Source: Acidimicrobiales bacterium (GTDB taxonomy: Bacteria > Actinomycetota > Acidimicrobiia > Acidimicrobiales > Aldehydirespiratoraceae). From it: a DNA stretch of 45,476 nucleotides. The DNA lies in assembly GCA_029263215.1 (NCBI GenBank), contig JAJCXY010000079.1:1-45476 (forward strand), given 5' to 3'. The position numbers were made by a program, and so were the translations under genes. Below the pieces are notes generated by a model that was not told the DNA's origin, ran no database searches, and was given only the letters and a program-made list of their open reading frames with translations. This document shows, piece after piece, positions 36,001 to 42,107 of the stretch; position 1 is the first letter of the stretch; every line of letters starts with the position of its first letter.

Positions 36001-37470
36001 GTGGGCACCACCATCGATAACCAAGCCAACAACGCCGCGGGCGACTTCAAGGTCGCCGACCTTTCCGAGGCCGGGTTCGGCCGCAACGAGATCCGGCTCG
36101 CCGAGCACGAGATGCCCGGCTTGATGGCGCTGCGCGGGCAGTACGCCGATGAGCAGCCCTTGGCCGGCGCGCGCATCGCCGGCTCCCTGCACATGACCAT
36201 CCAGACCGCAGTGCTGATCGAGACCCTCGAGGTGCTCGGTGCCGATGTGCGTTGGGTCAGCTGTAACATTTTCTCCACCCAGGACCACGCTGCCGCAGCC
36301 GTAGCGGTGGGCCCCAACGGCACCATCGACGCCCCGTCCGGCACGCCGGTGTTCGCCTGGAAGGGCGAGACCCTCGAGGAATACTGGTGGGCTACCGAGC
36401 AGCTGTTTCACTGGCCCGACGGAGGCGGCCCCAACCTCATCCTCGATGATGGTGGCGATGCCACCATGCTCGTGCACAAGGGGCTCGAGTTTGAAAAGGC
36501 TGGAGCCATCCCCGAGGCGAGCGAGGACGACTCCGAAGAGGAAGTCGTGTTCCTCGACCGGCTTCGTTCGATCGCCGCTGCCGATCCTGAGTTCTTCCAT
36601 AAGATCGCACCCGGCATCCGGGGCGTCTCTGAGGAGACCACCACCGGTGTGCATCGCCTGTATCAGATGATGGAAGCGGGCACCCTGCTGTTCCCGGCGA
36701 TCAACGTCAACGATGCGGTCACCAAGTCGAAGTTCGACAACAAGTACGGCTGTCGCCACAGCCTGATCGACGGCATCAACCGCGCCACCGACGTGTTGAT
36801 CGGCGGCAAGGTCGCCGTGGTCTGTGGTTATGGCGACGTGGGCAAGGGATGCGCAGAGTCGTTGCGAGGCCAGGGCGCCCGGGTGATCGTCACCGAAGTC
36901 GATCCCATCTGTGCGCTGCAGGCGGCCATGGACGGCTACGAGGTCACCACCCTCGAGCAGGTGGTTTCAACCGCCGACATCTTCATCACCACCACCGGCA
37001 ACAAGGACATCATCCTGGCCGGTCACATGGCTCGTATGAAGCATCAGGCCATCGTGGGCAACATTGGTCACTTCGACAACGAGATCGACATGGCCGGCGT
37101 CATGCGTATGTCCGACGTGCAGCGCATCAACATCAAGCCCCAAGTCGACGAGTTCGTGTTCCCCGACGGGCATTCGATCATCGTGCTGAGCGAGGGTCGC
37201 CTGCTCAATCTGGGCAACGCCACCGGTCATCCGAGCTTCGTGATGAGCTGCTCGTTCTCGAATCAGGTTCTGGCCCAGATGGACCTGTTCAGCAACGCCG
37301 AGTCACTCGAGCTCGGTGTGCACACCCTTCCCAAGAAGCTCGATGAGGAAGTGGCGCGTCTCCACCTCGATGCTCTCGGCGTGAAGCTCACGAGAATGAC
37401 CGACGAGCAGGCCGATTATCTCGGCATCCCGGCCGACGGCCCGTACAAGCCCGACCACTACCGGTACTGA
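36001..37470 (+). CDS. ahcY: Adenosylhomocysteinase (S-adenosylhomocysteine hydrolase)
   Basis: 489 residues. It splits S-adenosylhomocysteine to adenosine and homocysteine, removing the product inhibitor of methyltransferases. [36 protein letters not shown] and [13 protein letters not shown] are substrate-side motifs; [16 protein letters not shown] and the NAD loop [18 protein letters not shown] follow; the C-terminus PYKPDHYRY supplies the conserved lysine and tyrosine that reach the partner subunit. The length includes the roughly 40-residue insert found in many bacterial and plant enzymes (about 150-190 here, acidic). GTG start with a strong SD. Transcription probably ends at the downstream hairpins. 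Confidence 0.97.
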   Translation: MGTTIDNQANNAAGDFKVADLSEAGFGRNEIRLAEHEMPGLMALRGQYADEQPLAGARIAGSLHMTIQTAVLIETLEVLGADVRWVSCNIFSTQDHAAAAVAVGPNGTIDAPSGTPVFAWKGETLEEYWWATEQLFHWPDGGGPNLILDDGGDATMLVHKGLEFEKAGAIPEASEDDSEEEVVFLDRLRSIAAADPEFFHKIAPGIRGVSEETTTGVHRLYQMMEAGTLLFPAINVNDAVTKSKFDNKYGCRHSLIDGINRATDVLIGGKVAVVCGYGDVGKGCAESLRGQGARVIVTEVDPICALQAAMDGYEVTTLEQVVSTADIFITTTGNKDIILAGHMARMKHQAIVGNIGHFDNEIDMAGVMRMSDVQRINIKPQVDEFVFPDGHSIIVLSEGRLLNLGNATGHPSFVMSCSFSNQVLAQMDLFSNAESLELGVHTLPKKLDEEVARLHLDALGVKLTRMTDEQADYLGIPADGPYKPDHYRY

Positions 37471-37506
37471 CCCCCCGTCGGGTCGGCCCTACCGGTCCGG
37501 GCTTTT
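37461..37506 (+). terminator. Possible first terminator after ahcY
   Basis: CCGGTA (37461-37466) pairs with TACCGG (37490-37495) and, inside, GACCC (37469-37473) with GGGTC (37480-37484). A TTTT run follows at 37503-37506. The structure includes the ahcY stop codon. The stem is interrupted, so it is weak on its own. Confidence 0.35.
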
Positions 37507-37545
37507 CTGAGCACTCACGCGCGGTATGCGCGCGTGAGTGCTCAG
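37507..37545 (+). terminator. Perfect 17-bp hairpin after ahcY
   Basis: Arms 37507-37523 (CTGAGCACTCACGCGCG) and 37529-37545 are exact reverse complements around the 5-base loop GTATG. There is no T-tract after it on either strand, so if it terminates ahcY transcription it does so as a U-less hairpin of the kind described in actinobacteria. It ends 28 bases before the next ATG and upstream of that gene's -10-like site. A protein-binding dyad is an alternative. Confidence 0.6.
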
Positions 37546-37560
37546 AGATCCGTCGTTGAC

Positions 37561-37566
37561 TAACGT
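37561..37566 (+). promoter_or_regulatory. Putative -10 element (TAACGT) for the LLM oxidoreductase operon
   Basis: TAACGT ends 7 bases before the ATG at 37574, downstream of the ahcY terminator hairpin. Confidence 0.4.
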
Positions 37567-37573
37567 CCGCGGC

Positions 37574-38455
37574 ATGACTTCATGTGATCGCGGTGTTTGG
37601 TTCGCGCCCGAAGGGCTGACAGGAGAGGAGCTGCTGGTCTTTGGCCGGCGAGTGGAGGAACTCGGCTACTCCACCTTGTGGCTCGGTGAGTCGTTTGGGC
37701 GCGACCCGTTCGCTCAGCTGGCGGCGATCGGCGCGGCGACGTCGACGCTCACCCTCGCCTCCGGTATCGCCAACATCTATCACCGCCATCCTGGAGTGAT
37801 GCTCCAAGGCGCGAACACCGTGGCCGAACAAACCGGTGGGCGCATGATCCTCGGCCTGGGCGTGTCGAGCCCGGTGATCGTGAGCAAGGTGCGCGGTCTC
37901 GACTACGGCAAGCCCTTGTCGTTCCTTCGCTCCTACCTCGATGTGATGGAGGAATCTCGCTATGTATCGGTGCCGCCACCCGAACCCGTACCGGTTGTAC
38001 TCGCGGCGCTCGGCCCCAGGATGCTCGAGCTTGCCGCTACCCGCAGCGCCGGTGCCCACCCCTACAACACGACACCCGAGCACACCGCGATGGCCCGCGA
38101 AACCATGGGACCCGACGCCGGCCTCTTCGTCGAGCAGAAGGTGATCTTCACGACCGACGCGACCCAGGCTCGCGAAACGGGGGGCAAGGTGCTGAAGTTC
38201 TACACCCGTGCACCGGGCTACCGGAAGGCCTGGCTGAGGATGGGAATCTCAGAGGAGGACATCGACGGCCTGTCGGACTCCTTCATCGATCGAATAGTCG
38301 CATGGGGCGATGTCGACCAGATCGAGGCCCGCCTCGCAGAACACGCCGAGGCAGGCGCCAACCACGTCTGCATCCATCCCCTGCATCCGGAGTCGGGCCA
38401 GGGAGCCGTGGGCTATGACGCACTAGCTGCGCTGGCACCCGGAGGTGCAGGGTGA
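37574..38455 (+). CDS. LLM-class (luciferase-like) F420/FMN-dependent oxidoreductase
   Basis: 293 residues, TIM-barrel. RGVWFAPEGLTGEELLVFGR, the WLGESFGRDPFAQLAAIGAATSTL stretch and LASGIANIYHRHPGVMLQ followed by GRMILGLGVSSP match the actinobacterial LLM family, most of whose members use F420. Because cofD and cofE are in this same window, F420 is the likely cofactor, but FMN cannot be excluded. The substrate is unknown; two acyl-CoA crotonases follow with overlapping starts, so an acyl-CoA or related catabolic intermediate is plausible. ATG 37574 is preferred over a start inside the terminator hairpin. Confidence 0.87.
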   Translation: MTSCDRGVWFAPEGLTGEELLVFGRRVEELGYSTLWLGESFGRDPFAQLAAIGAATSTLTLASGIANIYHRHPGVMLQGANTVAEQTGGRMILGLGVSSPVIVSKVRGLDYGKPLSFLRSYLDVMEESRYVSVPPPEPVPVVLAALGPRMLELAATRSAGAHPYNTTPEHTAMARETMGPDAGLFVEQKVIFTTDATQARETGGKVLKFYTRAPGYRKAWLRMGISEEDIDGLSDSFIDRIVAWGDVDQIEARLAEHAEAGANHVCIHPLHPESGQGAVGYDALAALAPGGAG

Positions 38456-39276
38456 CCAAGCGGGTCAGCATCGACATCGACAACGGTGTCGCCGATGTGC
38501 GGTTGGATCGCGGCGAGAAGATGAACGCCATGGACGGGCCGATGTTCGCGGCTCTCATTGAGGCATCCGAGGAGCTTGCATCGGATCCGACAGTGCGGGC
38601 AGTGGTTTTGTCCGGCAATGGGCCGAGCTGGTGCGCCGGTCTCGACTTCTCGGGCTTTCAGGCGATGGCCGGCGACGACCTTGGTGGCTCGACTGCCACC
38701 GCCGGTATCGGACGCATAGAGGAGGGGCGGATCACCCATCGTGCCCAACAGGCAGTGTGGGGTTGGCACGAGCTGCCGGTTCCGGTGATTGCCGCAGTGC
38801 ATGGTGTGGCCTTCGGTGCCGGGATCCAGCTCGCCATCGGCTGCGACCTTCGCCTCGTGCACGCCGACGTACGTATGTCGGTGCTGGAGATTCGTTGGGG
38901 TCTCAGCCCCGATATGACCTGCACCCAGCTGTTGCCCGGTCTCGTTGGATCTGATGTAGCCAAGGAACTGATCTGGACCGGGCGCGAGGTCGGCGGAGAG
39001 GAAGCGGTTCGCATCGGTCTCGCCACGCGGGTGTGCGACGATCCCTTGGGCGACGCCCTGGAACTCGCTCACGGCATCGCAGGCAGAAGTCCACACGCAA
39101 TCCAGGCCGGCAAGCGCCTAATCGACGGTGCCGCAAGTAATGACTTCGCCGAGGGATTCGCGCTGGAGCGGCAGGAGATAGGCGCCCTCATCGGCACGCC
39201 GAATCAGGTCGAGTCCGTTCGTGCCTTCTTCGAGAATCGGTCGCCCGAGTATGTCGATGTCGACATCGGCTCATGA
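38452..39276 (+). CDS. Enoyl-CoA hydratase/isomerase family protein (one catalytic glutamate)
   Basis: 274 residues, crotonase fold. The oxyanion loops are WCAGLDFSGF and HGVAFGAGIQLAIGCDLRLV. At the position of rat crotonase Glu144 the residue is Gln126 (GAGIQL), while the Glu164 equivalent is kept as E146 (VLEIRWGLSPD). A single glutamate is typical of delta3,delta2-enoyl-CoA isomerases and some lyases rather than hydratases. GTG 38452 overlaps the LLM gene stop (GTGA). The substrate is unknown. Confidence 0.87.
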   Translation: MTKRVSIDIDNGVADVRLDRGEKMNAMDGPMFAALIEASEELASDPTVRAVVLSGNGPSWCAGLDFSGFQAMAGDDLGGSTATAGIGRIEEGRITHRAQQAVWGWHELPVPVIAAVHGVAFGAGIQLAIGCDLRLVHADVRMSVLEIRWGLSPDMTCTQLLPGLVGSDVAKELIWTGREVGGEEAVRIGLATRVCDDPLGDALELAHGIAGRSPHAIQAGKRLIDGAASNDFAEGFALERQEIGALIGTPNQVESVRAFFENRSPEYVDVDIGS

Positions 39277-40067
39277 CCGACGACCACGGGTCGGTGATCA
39301 TCGACGTCGTCGATGATCACATTCTCACCATGGCCATCAACCGGCCTGCGAAGTACAACGGCTTCACGCCGGAGATGATGGACGAGCTCGTCGATGCCTA
39401 CACCCGGCTCGACGACGACGATCAGCTGTGGGCGGGGGTTCTCCACGCGGTGGGTGACCACTTCACCGCGGGACTCGACCTGCCTCGGTTCGCCGACCGC
39501 ATGCAGGGCGGCGGTATCGCCGGGGAGCGGGGGAGGGGTCGGGTCGACCCGACCGCACTCGGACGGGCTTGTCGCAAGCCGATCATCAGCGCGGTGAAGG
39601 GCATCACCTACACGCTCGGGATCGAGTTGATGCTCGCGGGCGACATCGTGGTGGCAGCCGACAACTGCCGATTCAGCCAGCTTGAACCCAAGCGGGGGAT
39701 CCACGCCACGGGCGGAGCGACCATCCGGTTCGTGGAGCGTGGTGGCTGGGGCAACGCGATGTACCACCTTCTGACCAGCGATGAGTTCGACTCGGCGGAG
39801 GCGCTGAGGGTCGGGCTGGTTCAGGAAGTCGTGGCGGCGGGGCAAGAGTTCGACCGGGCGTTGGAGCTCGCCGGCTTGATCTGTAGAGGCGCGCCCTTGG
39901 CGGTGCAGGAGACCAAGGCTTCGTCTCGGCGATATGCCATGGAGGGCGAGGAAGCTGCGATCGCAGCCTTTGGGCCGACCCAAGCGAAGCTTTCGGCCAC
40001 CGAGGATTTCCAGGAGGGTCTGGCGAGCTTCGTGGAGCGTCGTGATGCTCGGTTTACGGGTAGTTGA
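39273..40067 (+). CDS. Enoyl-CoA hydratase family protein
   Basis: 264 residues, crotonase fold. Oxyanion-hole segments are HFTAGLDLPRFAD and GITYTLGIELMLAGD. Both catalytic glutamates are present: E118 (LGIELM) and E138 (SQLEPKRGI), so hydratase chemistry is possible, in contrast to the preceding paralogue. The ATG overlaps the previous TGA (ATGA), making the LLM-crotonase-crotonase set a tightly coupled operon. The pathway is not identifiable from this window. Confidence 0.88.
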   Translation: MTDDHGSVIIDVVDDHILTMAINRPAKYNGFTPEMMDELVDAYTRLDDDDQLWAGVLHAVGDHFTAGLDLPRFADRMQGGGIAGERGRGRVDPTALGRACRKPIISAVKGITYTLGIELMLAGDIVVAADNCRFSQLEPKRGIHATGGATIRFVERGGWGNAMYHLLTSDEFDSAEALRVGLVQEVVAAGQEFDRALELAGLICRGAPLAVQETKASSRRYAMEGEEAAIAAFGPTQAKLSATEDFQEGLASFVERRDARFTGS

Positions 40068-40118
40068 GCTCCCCGGAGCAGATCGACGATCGGGCAGTTC
40101 GTTGTCATACCCTCTTTC

Positions 40119-40124
40119 TAGGGT
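40119..40124 (+). promoter_or_regulatory. Putative -10 element (TAGGGT) for the comF-like gene
   Basis: TAGGGT ends 6 bases before the ATG at 40131. It forms a small ACCCT/AGGGT dyad with sequence 11 bases upstream. Confidence 0.35.
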
Positions 40125-40130
40125 GTCCTC

Positions 40131-40679
40131 ATGGGTGTACCGCCGCTCGAAACGGCCCGTCTCATAGAAGTGGGAGGGCCGTGTGATCTCGATGAGTTGG
40201 TCTGGTGCTGGACCCACGACGGGGAGGCCGCCGAACTGGTTCGCCGGCTGAAGTACGGTCGGGCGACTGCAGCGGTGAGCGCTTTGGCCGTTCCCATGGC
40301 TGCGGTGGCTCCCCCTGCTGATCTGGTTACGTGGGTGCCGGCCACGCCGGGCCGCAGGCGTGATCGGGGATTTGATCAGGGTGAGCTTCTGGCTCGGGCG
40401 ATCGCCCGCCGAATAGGGGTGAGGGCTCGCCGCCTTCTGAGACGGGTCGACAATCAGGCCCAGACCGGGCGCGATCGCGATGGCAGGATCGATGGACCCA
40501 CGCTTGTCTCTGCGGGTCGGTCATTGCGACTCGGCCCATCCGTCCTGCTGGTGGATGATGTGTCCACCACCGGGGCGACGCTCGCGACAGGAGCGAGCGT
40601 TCTTCGCGACCACGGTGCGTCTCAGGTGTTTGGTCTCGTCGCCACTCGTGCCAGGCCACACCCGACGGCGCGAGGGTGA
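40131..40679 (+). CDS. comF: ComF-like phosphoribosyltransferase-fold protein, no zinc finger
   Basis: 182 residues. The C-terminal type I phosphoribosyltransferase signature is VLLVDDVSTTGATLATGA, with RGFDQGELLARAIA and QTGRDRDGR as further ComF motifs, and LVRRLKYGR near the N-terminus. The usual N-terminal CxxC zinc finger of ComF is missing: the protein starts just before the LKYG motif. ComF proteins take part in DNA uptake in naturally competent bacteria, but actinobacterial homologues have no proven role. It is followed by hpf and, one gene later, secA, as in Mycobacterium (Rv3242c-Rv3240c region). Confidence 0.85.
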   Translation: MGVPPLETARLIEVGGPCDLDELVWCWTHDGEAAELVRRLKYGRATAAVSALAVPMAAVAPPADLVTWVPATPGRRRDRGFDQGELLARAIARRIGVRARRLLRRVDNQAQTGRDRDGRIDGPTLVSAGRSLRLGPSVLLVDDVSTTGATLATGASVLRDHGASQVFGLVATRARPHPTARG

Positions 40680-40690
40680 TGATCTGGGTC

Positions 40691-40696
40691 TACTAT
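40691..40696 (+). promoter_or_regulatory. Putative -10 element (TACTAT) for hpf
   Basis: TACTAT lies 32 bases before the hpf ATG. A GGAGG ribosome-binding site (40718-40722) with 6-base spacing falls in the leader, so this gene, unlike many here, has a leadered transcript. A separate promoter fits a stress-controlled ribosome factor. Confidence 0.4.
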
Positions 40697-40728
40697 CGGG
40701 GGTACACCCACAATTCCGGAGGTTGCGA

Positions 40729-41298
40729 ATGGACGTCTCCATCAGCGCACGGCATGTGAACATCACGCCGCGACTGGAGGAGGTGATCCACGAGAAAATC
40801 GGCCAACTCGATCGATACCTGGACGGGCTCGACCGGGCCGATGTGCATCTCGAGGAGGCCCGCAACCCCCGCATACAGGACAAGCAGATCTGTGAGGTGG
40901 TCGTCGAGGGCCACGGGCATCATCTTCGGTCGAAGGTGCACGCGCCCGATCCCTTCACGGCAGTCGATCTGGCGGCGGCGAAGCTGGAGCGTCAGATCCG
41001 CAAGCTCCGCACCAAAATCCAGCGTCGCCATCAGGGTGATGGTTCCTCGATCCGCGATGCTCCATTCGGGGTGAGTCCCGAGGCCGTCGATGCGGTCGAC
41101 AGCGAGGAGGAGCCACTGCCTGAAATCGTGAAGACCAAACGTTTCCACCTCGGCCCGCTCACTGCCGACGACGCGGTGTTGAAGATGGAGCTACTGGGTC
41201 ACGGTTTCTTCTTCTTCATCAACAAGGAGACCAACCGTTCAGCGGTGGTATATCGCCGCGATGACGGAGACGTAGGCCTGATCGACGAAGCGGGCTGA
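40729..41298 (+). CDS. hpf: Long-form ribosome hibernation-promoting factor
   Basis: 189 residues. The N-terminal S30AE domain (1-100: VSISARHVNITPRLEEVIHE, then YLDGLDRADVHLEEA) binds the small subunit in the tRNA and mRNA channel. After a linker, a C-terminal dimerisation domain (about 135-189: IVKTKRFHLGPLTADDAV, GHGFFFFINKETNRSAVVYRR) joins two 70S ribosomes into 100S particles. The length is that of the long HPF form typical of actinobacteria. The ATG at 40729 is fixed by GGAGG six bases upstream and by the family N-terminus. Confidence 0.95.
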   Translation: MDVSISARHVNITPRLEEVIHEKIGQLDRYLDGLDRADVHLEEARNPRIQDKQICEVVVEGHGHHLRSKVHAPDPFTAVDLAAAKLERQIRKLRTKIQRRHQGDGSSIRDAPFGVSPEAVDAVDSEEEPLPEIVKTKRFHLGPLTADDAVLKMELLGHGFFFFINKETNRSAVVYRRDDGDVGLIDEAG

Positions 41299-41339
41299 CC
41301 GAAGCCGGTCGTGTGACAGCGGGCTGATCGAAGCCGGTC
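41289..41339 (+). repeat. Short tandem duplication over the hpf stop codon
   Basis: A 22-base sequence at 41289-41310 recurs at 41318-41339 with one mismatch (period 29). The first copy contains the hpf TGA, the second a matching TGA in the same local context. The second copy ends in a small CCGGT-CAAA-ACCGG hairpin, possibly a weak terminator. Confidence 0.6.
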
Positions 41340-41371
41340 AAAACCGGTTCGGGTCGGCCGATAAGAACAGT

Positions 41372-42046
41372 GTGGATGCACCTCGGGATCTTCGCGTCGT
41401 CGTTTGTGATGATCACGCCTTGTTTCGTCGCGGTGCGGTGATGGAGCTCGACGAGACCGATGACCTGGAGGTGGTGGCTGAGGCCTCCAACGGGTTCGAG
41501 GCGGTCGAGGTGGCGGCCAGCCTCGCTCCCGACGTTGTGTTGATGGATGTGCGGATGCCGGGAATGGACGGCATAGAAGCGACTCGCCGTCTCAGTGAGC
41601 TGATCCCGACTTCGCGAATTCTGATGCTCACGGTCTCTGATGAAGGTGAGGATCTATTTGATGCGGTGAAGGCCGGCGCGGCGGGATATGTGCTGAAGGA
41701 AGCGTCTCTTTCGACGATCGCTGATGCGGTTCGGGCGGTAGCCGACGGCAAAAGTTTCGTGTCGCCGATCATGGCGACAAAGCTGTTGAGCGAATTTCGT
41801 TCCCAGGCCGATCGCTCCGAGCGCCGACCCACTCCGCGGCCGAGCCTGGTTCCGCTCACCTCTCGGGAGGCCGGCGTCCTCCAAGCGATGGCGGATGGCG
41901 CCGGCACCGCAGAGATAGCCGAATGCTTGGAGATGACTCAGAAGGTGGTCGACAATCATGTTCGAAACGTCCTCGACAAGCTGCATCTCCATACCCGAGC
42001 CGAAGCGGTCCTCTATGCGGTACGAGAACGACTGATCGACCCCTGA
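41372..42046 (+). CDS. NarL/LuxR-family response regulator (orphan)
   Basis: 224 residues. The receiver domain (7-125) has the acidic pair in VVCDDHALFRR, the phosphorylation site D59 in VVLMDVRMPGMDG and the conserved lysine in GYVLKEAS. The LuxR-type helix-turn-helix (about 157-215) shows LTSREAGVLQAMADG and a VDNHVRNVLDKLHLHTRAEAV recognition region. It should bind DNA as a dimer after phosphorylation. No histidine kinase gene is adjacent. It lies between hpf and secA, a position without a counterpart in the mycobacterial order. GTG start; no clear SD is visible. Confidence 0.92.
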   Translation: MDAPRDLRVVVCDDHALFRRGAVMELDETDDLEVVAEASNGFEAVEVAASLAPDVVLMDVRMPGMDGIEATRRLSELIPTSRILMLTVSDEGEDLFDAVKAGAAGYVLKEASLSTIADAVRAVADGKSFVSPIMATKLLSEFRSQADRSERRPTPRPSLVPLTSREAGVLQAMADGAGTAEIAECLEMTQKVVDNHVRNVLDKLHLHTRAEAVLYAVRERLIDP

Positions 42047-42089
42047 GACGGGCTGTCCGGACCTGCCGATGGTCGGGGAGGTGGATCGG

Positions 42090-42095
42090 TAGACT
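42090..42095 (+). promoter_or_regulatory. Putative -10 element (TAGACT) for secA
   Basis: TAGACT ends 12 bases before the secA ATG, giving a leader of only about 5 bases and no room for an SD. Confidence 0.4.
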
Positions 42096-42107
42096 CCGTC
42101 GTTAGCT

